Notes: generated by a model not told the origin, from the letters alone. Positions 1-5,928 are shown, numbered from the stretch's first letter. The stretch: 6,764 nt of DNA from Patescibacteria group bacterium (GCA_022705465.1 JAKJEK010000050.1:1-6764), one strand, 5' to 3'. A program made the numbers and translations.

Positions 1-500
1 TCCTTAATCACATCGAGCGAAATCCTTGCCAGCATAAGCAGCTCAACCGTTGCCCAGGTGCCCATTGCCTCCAGCCCTAGCTCGTTTTGCCACCTCGGAC
101 GAATGCCGTTACTGACGTATGGCGTAACAGGCTCGGCTTCACCGGCGATGATCTGTCGGTAAAGCCTAATGGTTTCATTGTGACTCTGGCCGATGATCCG
201 AATCTGGTGCAGGACCGTTCCACCGGGCAACGCCGGTGTCTGGTTGGGGTGGGGCAGTGTGATCTCCACCACTCCGCAGGTTTCACTACCCGGTTCAAGT
301 TGATACTCGCCGGGTAGCAGCATCGGGCCGATGAACTCTTCGTGAAGACTGACTCTCGACAGTCGTTCGCGCCAGGGTTGATCGTATACCCACGAGGGTA
401 CCGGATCTTCCGGGTGCTGTAGGCCGACATAGTAACCATAGAGGTCTTGCGCCACGCCCTTGTAAGGCGGGTACTCGTGACCGATGTAGATGCGTACCAT
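1..500 (-). CDS. Hypothetical protein, partial (C-terminus beyond the left edge)
   Basis: The frame starting at ATG 500 stays open to the window edge (166 codons, no stop), so its C-terminus is missing. The start is supported by AAAGGAG at 509-515, 8 nt upstream, and by a promoter about 70 nt upstream. The product begins MVRIYIGHEYPPYKG and continues with protein-like composition: many Tyr, Pro, Glu and Leu, one Cys near residue 86, no signal peptide and no clear transmembrane segment. It is therefore probably cytoplasmic. I do not recognise the family. The stretch is visibly richer in G+C than the central genes, and codons ending in C are favoured (Tyr: 7 TAC, 3 TAT). Two long open frames on the same strand overlap it (from 580 and 582), but their translations are Arg/Ser/Thr/Cys-rich and look like shadows. 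It is divergent from the protease gene. That a gene is here is fairly sure; its function is unknown. Confidence 0.72.
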   Translation of the reverse strand, partial: MVRIYIGHEYPPYKGVAQDLYGYYVGLQHPEDPVPSWVYDQPWRERLSRVSLHEEFIGPMLLPGEYQLEPGSETCGVVEITLPHPNQTPALPGGTVLHQIRIIGQSHNETIRLYRQIIAGEAEPVTPYVSNGIRPRWQNELGLEAMGTWATVELLMLARISLDVIK

Positions 501-570
501 TCTCTCTTCTCCTTTCTGTTGATCTGCCCGAAGATTTCCTCCTGGTGCAGTCCTTGAGAGAATCGGTGGT

Positions 571-599
571 ACAATAACACAATAGGTAAAATAAGTCAA
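571..599 (-). promoter_or_regulatory. Sigma70-type promoter of the partial gene at 1-500
   Basis: On the minus strand TTGACT (599-594) and TATTGT (576-571) are separated by exactly 17 nt. Transcription would begin near 564, leaving a leader of about 64 nt. That leader contains an extra AGGAGG (543-538) not followed by a usual start codon, then the AAAGGAG (515-509) that serves ATG 500. Confidence 0.55.
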
Positions 600-624
600 C
601 GTTAGAGATAATAATCGGCTAACG
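600..624. promoter_or_regulatory. Inverted repeat, possible operator
   Basis: CGTTAG (600-605) and CTAACG (619-624) are perfect inverted 6-bp arms with a 13-nt spacer. The repeat directly abuts the -35 box of the minus-strand promoter (594-599) in the divergent intergenic region, a place where a dimeric regulator could act. The arms are short and chance occurrence is possible. Apart from this and the promoter and leader elements listed separately, I see nothing in 501-795. Confidence 0.25.
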
Positions 625-705
625 GTCGTAATGACATTAATTTATCAGTGTTTGTTATTGCTCCTAAATTAAGCCATTGGTCTTTTAATGTATTGGACAA
701 TTTTG

Positions 706-716
706 TATGATAAGAT
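706..716 (+). promoter_or_regulatory. Possible -10 region for the protease-cohesin operon
   Basis: TATGAT (706-711) matches the -10 consensus at five of six bases. It overlaps a TGA-TAAGAT arrangement (708-716) that could act as an extended -10. No good -35 box lies 16-18 nt upstream; TTGGAC (693-698) is too close. Transcription would start around 718-723, giving a leader of about 75 nt before the protease. Confidence 0.3.
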
Positions 717-739
717 TACACAGGTTAAAGGAGAGCTCG

Positions 740-829
740 TTGAAGGGGAAGTGGACTAGAGGAATCATTGAAAGATTACTACCAGGAGGGGTAAGATTTT
801 TCGAAAATCGAATTTTATTTTGCTACTGA
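740..829 (+). CDS. Possible 29-codon leader ORF overlapping the protease start
   Basis: TTG 740 is preceded at 6 nt by AAAGGAG (727-733) and opens a 29-codon frame ending at TGA 827-829. The peptide would be basic and hydrophobic (MKGKWTRGIIERLLPGG...). Its end overlaps the first 34 nt of the protease coding sequence in another frame, so it could couple or modulate protease translation. Equally, the AAAGGAG may be chance, or the two frames may have been one gene split by a single-base change. There is no homology evidence either way. Confidence 0.18.
   Translation: MKGKWTRGIIERLLPGGVRFFENRILFCY
784..789 (+). promoter_or_regulatory. Shine-Dalgarno AGGAGG deciding the protease start
   Basis: A perfect AGGAGG lies 6 nt before ATT 796, which is in frame with the protease. 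The first conventional in-frame start, TTG 820, lies 30 nt downstream of it and has no ribosome binding site of its own. This is the main reason for placing the start at 796. Confidence 0.55.
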
Positions 830-2913
830 TTTTCGTCATGGGATTTGCCAGCTTCTTTGTGACACCCAGGGCTGTTTTTGCTGATGAGTTTTTCTCGGAA
901 ACTGTGGAGCCCAACACCGCCTTAGTGGTGTTGCGCGACGATAACCATGGAATTTTGGATAAGGCGTTTATTAAGCAGCGTAAAGATATTTCCGATGGTT
1001 TATCGATAAATTTGTGGAAGATTAAGGCAGAGGCCGGACAATTTGACAGGACGCTGAGTTATCTTAAGTCGAGACCAGAGGTGGCGAAGGTGCTACCGAA
1101 TCCCAGGATTAGCCGTTACGTTGTGCCAAGTGATCCGTATTGGGATGACTTGTGGGGGATGCAGAGAATGAGTACAGGCGAAGCTTGGGAAGTTGCTACG
1201 GGCAATAGTACTGTTGTGGCAGTATTAGATACTGGCATAGATATGACGCACGAAGACCTGGAGGAGAATATCTGGAGTAATGCAGAAGAGCTGGGAGCTG
1301 ACCTTGAAGGCAATCAAAAGTCGAATAATTCATTTGATGATGACGGGAACGACTATATCGATGACTATCGAGGATGGAACTTTGTAAGTAGTACTAACGA
1401 TCCAACAGATAACAACGGGCATGGCACACATGTAGCCGGGACGATTGCAGCTATTGGGAATAATGGGGTGGGTGTGGTTGGAGTTAATTGGCAGGCGAAG
1501 TTAATGCCGCTCAAAATATTGGATTCGAGTGGCGGTGGATATTTGTCCTATATGCTTGAGGCGTTGATTTATGCGGCTGATAACGGTGCCAGAGTGGCTA
1601 ATATGAGCTTGGGGGCAGAAGGATTAACACCAGACTTAATTGATATTATTCAATCATATGTTGATTATGCTCATGCCCGAGGTATGGTAATGGTGGCTGC
1701 GGCCGGTAACATCACGGTGGAGACGCCTGATCCTAATACTGATAATAACTATCCCTCCGCAGCCAATCATGTAATTTCGGTTGGCGCGATGGATTTGTCT
1801 GATCAGCGAGCGTCTTTTTCCAAGTATGGATCTACACTGGACTTCGTTGCCCCGGGGGTGAACATTCTTTCAACGAGGGCAACAGGGACGGGTTACGGCG
1901 GCCAGTATACAGCAGAGGAACCGCAATACTCGTATTCTTCCGGCACGTCGATGGCATCACCGCATGTTGCCGGTTTGGCGGCTTTAATGCTATCGGTAGA
2001 TGCGGATTTGCCCCCAGAAGGAGTTTACGAAGCAATCAAAACAACTTGTCAGGATTTAGGTGTGGTGGGTCGCGATGATTATTTTGGTGCCGGGGTTATT
2101 GGTGCCAGACTGGCGGTTGATGAGATTGGGTCCTTGGCAGTGATGGTAAATTCTCAGATATCAGTCGACAAAACAGAGGCGATTGCGGATGGTATTGATT
2201 TGATTTTTGCCACAGTGGTCCTCCGTGATGGAGCCAATAATCCCTTGCCCGGAAAAACTGTTGTTTTGACGACTGAGGATCGTGGTTTGTATTATGACCT
2301 GGCTCAAATAACTGATGTCAATGGTGAAGCCGGAATAGCATTTGTTGGTACAGCTAGTGGCACAAAGACCATTAAAGCTTTTAATGTGACCGATCGGGGA
2401 TGGGTGAATGGCAGCAGTGTAATCCAATTCTCGCCGGGGGAGATTTCGTCAACTAAATCGAGATTATTTGTACCAGATGATAAGACTTTTGCGTACGTTG
2501 GTTATACGCTAAGTGTTTACCTTAAAGCTATTGATATTTGGGGCAATCCGATTACAGGTCAGGAAATTGAATTCTTATCGAATCGAATGGACGATGTGTT
2601 GGGGCAACCCATAGGCGGCGATGGCGAAGGTGTGCATACTGGAAAAATTAGTTCTGATTATGAGGGTATTTCAATTGTTACGGCAAGAACTATTGTGGGT
2701 GGAATCGATGTTGGCGAAGCGAAGGAGATAACCTTTTATCGTGCCGGAGATACTAATTTCGATCAATCGGTTGATCTGACCGACATATCAATACTTGTTT
2801 ATAACTATGGAAAGGAGGGGGGCGATATTGTGAACACCTGGACTGATATCAACAAAGATGGAGTGGTCGATTTAACCGACATATCAATAATGATTTATCA
2901 CTACGATGGTTAA
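796..2913 (+). CDS. Secreted subtilisin-like (S8) serine protease with Ig-like modules and C-terminal type I dockerin
   Basis: Numbering is from TTG 820; add 8 for the preferred ATT 796 start, which adds a basic MFRKSNFI n-region to an otherwise uncharged signal peptide (cleavage near VFA-DE, residue 21). A propeptide spans about 28-100. The S8 catalytic domain, about 105-435, has Asp137 (VLDTGID), His201 (HGTHVAG), oxyanion Asn297 (AAAGN) and Ser377 (GTSMASPH), so it should be active. An acidic DDDGNDYIDD segment (173-182) resembles calcium-binding inserts of fervidolysin-like proteases. Two Ig-like modules follow (about 441-540, with the first resembling invasin/Big_1, and 541-640). The C-terminal dockerin (642-697) carries two calcium loops, D644-N646-D648-D652-D655 and D676-N678-D680-D684-D687. 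The stop overlaps the cohesin gene, implying an operon and a docked, surface-held protease. Family and domain calls are strong; the physiological substrate is unknown. Confidence 0.93.
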   Translation: MFRKSNFILLLIFVMGFASFFVTPRAVFADEFFSETVEPNTALVVLRDDNHGILDKAFIKQRKDISDGLSINLWKIKAEAGQFDRTLSYLKSRPEVAKVLPNPRISRYVVPSDPYWDDLWGMQRMSTGEAWEVATGNSTVVAVLDTGIDMTHEDLEENIWSNAEELGADLEGNQKSNNSFDDDGNDYIDDYRGWNFVSSTNDPTDNNGHGTHVAGTIAAIGNNGVGVVGVNWQAKLMPLKILDSSGGGYLSYMLEALIYAADNGARVANMSLGAEGLTPDLIDIIQSYVDYAHARGMVMVAAAGNITVETPDPNTDNNYPSAANHVISVGAMDLSDQRASFSKYGSTLDFVAPGVNILSTRATGTGYGGQYTAEEPQYSYSSGTSMASPHVAGLAALMLSVDADLPPEGVYEAIKTTCQDLGVVGRDDYFGAGVIGARLAVDEIGSLAVMVNSQISVDKTEAIADGIDLIFATVVLRDGANNPLPGKTVVLTTEDRGLYYDLAQITDVNGEAGIAFVGTASGTKTIKAFNVTDRGWVNGSSVIQFSPGEISSTKSRLFVPDDKTFAYVGYTLSVYLKAIDIWGNPITGQEIEFLSNRMDDVLGQPIGGDGEGVHTGKISSDYEGISIVTARTIVGGIDVGEAKEITFYRAGDTNFDQSVDLTDISILVYNYGKEGGDIVNTWTDINKDGVVDLTDISIMIYHYDG
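2779..2889 (+). repeat. Internal duplication of the dockerin calcium-loop helix
   Basis: The same 15 bases, ACCGACATATCAATA, occur at 2779-2793 and 2875-2889, exactly 96 nt (32 codons) apart. They encode the TDIS(I) core of each dockerin half. Known dockerins are two near-identical F-hand repeats; near-identity retained at DNA level suggests recent duplication or gene conversion. Confidence 0.7.
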
Positions 2914-4471
2914 AATATTCAACAAACTATTTATAATATTACTGGGAGCCGTTTTCTTGTTGCCCAATGTAACTGTGGCGGCGCAGGCAAACTTGCAAGC
3001 CATAAGAAGTGCAAGCGAAGTTAATGTTGGATCGAACTTCACGATTAGCGCCCGTCTTTCGGCCGATGAGAGTTTGAATGCCGCAAAAGTAACTCTTGCG
3101 TTCAGCGGTGCGGAGTTTGTAGCCGTATCGACCGGCGAACTCACGGCAATTGATGGGCCAAGACTAAACGGTAGCGCAATTATTTTTGAAGGCTATAAAA
3201 TTGGTGGGTTTACGAATGCGTTGCTATTTCAGGCTACTTTCCGTGGCGATGCAGCTGGAACGGCGAATTTCTCATTTAGCACATATGTAGTGAAAGCAAA
3301 CGATGGTTTGGGCTCAGAGGTGCCAGTTACTGTTTCTGATACGAGCGTATCAATTGCGGCGCAGTCGGTGCCGCCACCAGAGAATCCGTCTGGCAGTACA
3401 ACTACCCAAACACCGGTAAGTCAAACTCCAAGTACTCAAGCAACCACTCCGCCAGCATCAACTGGTATTACTGTGTCTTCAGCCAGTCATCCGGACCAGA
3501 ATGCATGGTATAAAATAAACAACCCAAAGTTTTCTTGGAACAAGGGCAGCAGTGTAAAGTCGGTTAGCTACGAGTTTAACCAGAGTTCAGATACAGTACC
3601 CTTGGCAAAGGCCATGACAGATAATGGATCAATTACCTATAATAATGTCGCTGATGGCGTGTGGTATTTCCATATTCGCGCTTTGGCACAGAGTTGGGGC
3701 AAGGCTCAGCATTATCGTGTGCAAATTGACACCAATGGTCCGCTGGTTAATGAGTTAAAGCTTGAAGGTTCAGACACACTAACTCCCAGCGTGGTATTTA
3801 ATGTGACGGATGCCGTTTCGGGTGTTGAGTCAATCTATATTTCTTATGATGACGGTGAGTACAAGAGCGCGGCTTCTCCTTATAAATTGGAACCAAATGA
3901 TGTGGCTGGCAAGTCTCAGATTAAGATCTCAGTTAAGGCAGTAGATAAAGCAGCAAATGAAACTATTACAACAGAAATGTTCGATTTGGCTGGCAGTGTA
4001 TTGCCGGCGCCAAAAATCGCCACGATAATTGCATCACAGGTGTGGGATACTTCTGCTGGTCGTATCAAGAGTTTGCTGCATATTTACGGAACGGCATATC
4101 CACTGAGCAAGGTGTCCGTTCATGTATTTAGTGAAGAGGTAGTTAAGGAAGTGGAAGCTGATGAAAAGGGAAGATGGCAGGTTACTGTTGAGGACTTGGA
4201 ACCAGGAGAACATAAAGTGTGGGCGGTAACAAAATACGGCGATTTAGAAAGCGCTAAAAGCGAGGAAATCGGTTTTACAAAAGATGAAGGTGGAACAATT
4301 GTGCTGGCTGGGCATGAGGTGGTTGCAGACGGACAGAAATCGAATTTACCAGTGGTTTTAGGTTCTTTTTTCGGAGTAGTGGGTTTAGCAGTACTGTTTC
4401 CGTTTGCTAAAAAAGTACGCAAGAATAGAGAATTAAGACGATCGTTGGAAGATGGCTTATTGAAGCGCTAG
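2906..4471 (+). CDS. Membrane-anchored cohesin-domain surface receptor
   Basis: A 521-residue protein. The signal peptide is 1-26 (MVKIFNKLFI..., cut near VAA-Q). A cohesin domain spans about 28-150, with typical features: VGSNFTISARL start, LAFSGAEFVAVS strand, AAGTANFSF, and ANDGLGSEV near the end. A Ser/Thr/Pro/Gln linker (152-187) follows, then a module with HPDQNAWY and GVWYFHIRA (195-275) that I recognise from Patescibacteria cohesin proteins. Two further Ig-like modules cover about 278-362 and 365-458. A transmembrane helix (about 482-500) and a basic cytoplasmic tail (KKVRKNRELRR) end it, so the cohesin faces outward. ATG 2906 overlaps the protease stop by 8 nt in another frame and lacks an upstream Shine-Dalgarno, suggesting translational coupling. 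Its inferred job is to bind the dockerin of the upstream protease. No enzyme domain is visible. Confidence 0.9.
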   Translation: MVKIFNKLFIILLGAVFLLPNVTVAAQANLQAIRSASEVNVGSNFTISARLSADESLNAAKVTLAFSGAEFVAVSTGELTAIDGPRLNGSAIIFEGYKIGGFTNALLFQATFRGDAAGTANFSFSTYVVKANDGLGSEVPVTVSDTSVSIAAQSVPPPENPSGSTTTQTPVSQTPSTQATTPPASTGITVSSASHPDQNAWYKINNPKFSWNKGSSVKSVSYEFNQSSDTVPLAKAMTDNGSITYNNVADGVWYFHIRALAQSWGKAQHYRVQIDTNGPLVNELKLEGSDTLTPSVVFNVTDAVSGVESIYISYDDGEYKSAASPYKLEPNDVAGKSQIKISVKAVDKAANETITTEMFDLAGSVLPAPKIATIIASQVWDTSAGRIKSLLHIYGTAYPLSKVSVHVFSEEVVKEVEADEKGRWQVTVEDLEPGEHKVWAVTKYGDLESAKSEEIGFTKDEGGTIVLAGHEVVADGQKSNLPVVLGSFFGVVGLAVLFPFAKKVRKNRELRRSLEDGLLKR

Positions 4472-4587
4472 TTCGGGATGGTTCGAAAGAGTATATTGTA
4501 CTAAGATCAACCGGTTGGTAGTATCCGGTATAGTGCTTGATTTAGCTTTAATCTAATTATAATCCTGCTGTTGGCTAGCCAATCCAA
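4472..4587. other. Convergent intergenic region with two perfect palindromes
   Basis: These 116 nt separate the stops of the cohesin gene and the minus-strand secreted-protein gene. They contain palindromes CAACCGGTTG (4508-4517) and TTGGCTAGCCAA (4571-4582), and a 5-bp stem ACCGG/CCGGT (4510-4514 with 4525-4529). None has a strong stem followed by a T-run, so no convincing intrinsic terminator is seen for either gene. Confidence 0.35.
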
Positions 4588-5295
4588 TTATGATTCGTTG
4601 GGTGTTAATTTAATCCTGACTTCACGATGATTGTCTTTGGTGGCAGACATTAAAGAGCTTGTGAATTCACTACTGCTTACACCTGATGGAAAGATTTCGC
4701 TGGTAGCGAGGGCATAGGCGGTAATAACCAGATCTGGTTGGTCGGGGTAGTGCAGTAATTCTTGGGTTGGGTATCTTACGACGATATAGTCGTATCCAGG
4801 TCCACCACTAACTAACGTACCTCCAACGTCGATTTTATTATCATCATCGATTTCTTTATCTGATCCGTACAAGCTGATCTTTATGTTGGCATCCGGGCCG
4901 CCCGGGTTTTTCTTTCCGTTTGCCGAAAAATAATTTTCGTCAATTGAAAGGTAGAAGATTAGACCACGCAGTTTATCACCGTCTTGTTGCGGCAGTTTAT
5001 TAGTTTGCGGCAATTTACCGGCAAGTTGAATTTTAATCAAGAAGTCGTCTTTAGTGCTGTGAAAAGAGAGGGATGTCATCTTGACGAAATTAAGGCGCCA
5101 AGGACCGTTTATACCTGCATGGGTCGGTAGCAAGTCAGATGAATCGTTGGGAATGGTGATATCCCAATTGGCAGGTAAGGTGAAGGCCGGGGCTTCTCTG
5201 GGAATCAGAGTGCTAGTCAGTAAGGCGAGTAGTAGCACTAACACAATTATCGAAACAGACAAGGTTTTATTGGTTACGGTATATGCTTTATTGAT
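4588..5295 (-). CDS. Secreted or membrane-tethered protein of unknown family, probable beta-sandwich
   Basis: From the conventional start TTG 5262 it has 224 residues, but the start at ATC 5295 is preferred (235 residues). AGGAGG (5305-5300) lies 4 nt before ATC, the extension supplies a Lys-containing n-region (NKAYTVTNK) to the hydrophobic stretch SIIVLVLLLALL, and no ATG or GTG occurs between the upstream stop (5337-5335) and TTG 5262. After the signal peptide or anchor, the chain has alternating hydrophobic segments typical of beta-structure (DDFLIKIQLAGKL, LRGLIFYLSID, NIKISLYG, YDYIVVRYP, DLVITAYAL) and an acidic DKEIDDDNKID loop. This is loosely reminiscent of DOMON/CBM9-like sandwiches, but I cannot assign a family. 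It has no cysteine in the exported part. It is convergent with the cohesin gene and divergent from the cysteine-rich protein gene. A role at the cell surface is inferred from export alone. Confidence 0.8.
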   Translation of the reverse strand: MNKAYTVTNKTLSVSIIVLVLLLALLTSTLIPREAPAFTLPANWDITIPNDSSDLLPTHAGINGPWRLNFVKMTSLSFHSTKDDFLIKIQLAGKLPQTNKLPQQDGDKLRGLIFYLSIDENYFSANGKKNPGGPDANIKISLYGSDKEIDDDNKIDVGGTLVSGGPGYDYIVVRYPTQELLHYPDQPDLVITAYALATSEIFPSGVSSSEFTSSLMSATKDNHREVRIKLTPNES

Positions 5296-5299
5296 GATT

Positions 5300-5305
5300 C
5301 CTCCT
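5300..5305 (-). promoter_or_regulatory. Shine-Dalgarno AGGAGG upstream of a non-AUG start
   Basis: AGGAGG (minus strand, 5305 to 5300) precedes ATC 5295 by 4 nt, the same spacing as between AAGGAG and ATG 5929 elsewhere in the window. It is 37 nt from TTG 5262, too far to serve that codon. Confidence 0.5.
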
Positions 5306-5326
5306 ATGTTCTTTATTGCTAGTGTT

Positions 5327-5332
5327 AGTATA
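5327..5332 (-). promoter_or_regulatory. Probable -10 box (TATACT) of the minus-strand secreted-protein gene
   Basis: TATACT on the minus strand (5332-5327) would place the transcript start near 5320. That leaves a short leader which includes the AGGAGG at 5305-5300. No recognisable -35 lies 16-18 nt upstream. The position supports translation from near 5295. Confidence 0.35.
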
Positions 5333-5388
5333 GCCTATTAAGCAGAACAATGGCTAATCATTAATTGAATACTTGGGTATTGCAATTT

Positions 5389-5411
5389 GTTCAATTTGGA
5401 TATTGTTGAAC
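5389..5411. promoter_or_regulatory. Inverted repeat, possible operator in divergent region
   Basis: GTTCAA (5389-5394) and TTGAAC (5406-5411) are perfect inverted 6-bp arms around an 11-nt spacer. They sit between the divergent -10 boxes at 5327-5332 and 5447-5452. CAATTTG also occurs twice, at 5383-5389 and 5392-5398. This suggests a site for a dimeric regulator, though short AT-rich repeats arise by chance. Confidence 0.25.
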
Positions 5412-5446
5412 TGCTGAATGGTAAAAGTAGTAGAGAATGGGTAAAA

Positions 5447-5452
5447 TATAAT
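5447..5452 (+). promoter_or_regulatory. Perfect -10 box (TATAAT) upstream of the cysteine-rich protein gene
   Basis: TATAAT matches the consensus fully. The expected transcript start, around 5458-5461, is only about 8-11 nt from ATG 5469, so the message would be almost leaderless. No clear -35 box is present at 16-18 nt. Confidence 0.4.
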
Positions 5453-5468
5453 AGATAATTGTGACTTT

Positions 5469-5858
5469 ATGGACTATGTTGCGTCGGGAGGCCGAGTGTT
5501 TCTTAGAGATATCGGAAAAAATAAATGGGCGGCAGGCAGTGTGGTTTTGATTGTTGTGCTAGTGGTCATGAAAATGTTTGCGATTATGATATCAGATTTG
5601 ATGCGATCAAAAGGTGATGAAGCCCATAGTTATTGCAAGTTAGACAATGAGTGTGTGGTGGTAAGAAGTGATGTTTGCGGATGTAACGCTGGTGGCACGA
5701 ATATCGCTATCAATAAAACATTTGAGGCTGAATGGAATAGTGAATTGCTGGAAAGGCAGAAGACAGGTCGAATTACTTGTTTGGCGGTAATATCAGACGA
5801 TTGGACTTGTACTGCCAAACCAAAGTGTGTGAATAAGAAGTGCTCTCTAGAGCAGTAG
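5469..5858 (+). CDS. Single-span membrane protein with an eight-cysteine external domain
   Basis: A 129-residue protein. A short basic N-terminus precedes one membrane helix (about residues 20-44, AAGSVVLIVVLVVMKMF), followed by a soluble domain with eight cysteines: 56, 62, 70, 72, 104, 114, 120 and 125. The pattern CxLDNECVVVRSDVCGC-NAGG-AINK...W...C...C...KCVNKKC resembles a small conserved exported domain seen in several bacterial groups, for which I know no function. Even cysteine number and extracytoplasmic location suggest four disulphides; this is inferred. ATG 5469 is the only start available after the in-frame stop at 5442-5444, and it has no Shine-Dalgarno. It lies 70 nt upstream of the LURP-one-like gene on the same strand, possibly in one transcript. 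Confidence 0.82.
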   Translation: MDYVASGGRVFLRDIGKNKWAAGSVVLIVVLVVMKMFAIMISDLMRSKGDEAHSYCKLDNECVVVRSDVCGCNAGGTNIAINKTFEAEWNSELLERQKTGRITCLAVISDDWTCTAKPKCVNKKCSLEQ

Positions 5859-5928
5859 CAGCTATGAGCGCTTGGGTTGCCGGAGGTGGTAGAATGTGTG
5901 ATGATGCGTTGATAAATTAAGGAGAGAT

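Noticed and set aside
77..580. A 167-codon open frame on the minus strand with AGGAGG (543-538) inside it
   Set aside because: Its translation is Arg/Ser/Thr/Cys-rich and shadow-like. The frame from ATG 500 has its own ribosome site and a far more protein-like composition.
2811..2832. AAAGGAGGGG followed by GTG 2830, a possible internal start that would produce a free dockerin half
   Set aside because: The purine run is explained by the Lys-Glu-Gly-Gly codons between the dockerin repeats, and a half dockerin would lack the first calcium loop.
3361..3467. Low-complexity Ser/Thr/Pro/Gln stretch in the cohesin protein as a separate repeat element
   Set aside because: It is an ordinary interdomain linker; no exact DNA repeat unit is visible.
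4508..4530. ACCGG/CCGGT stem as a terminator of the cohesin gene
   Set aside because: Only five base pairs with a 10-nt loop and no T-run, so too weak to call.
5081..5341. An 86-codon plus-strand frame opposite the secreted-protein gene
   Set aside because: It has no Shine-Dalgarno, lies mostly antisense to a better-supported gene, and its composition follows from the complement of a hydrophobic signal peptide.
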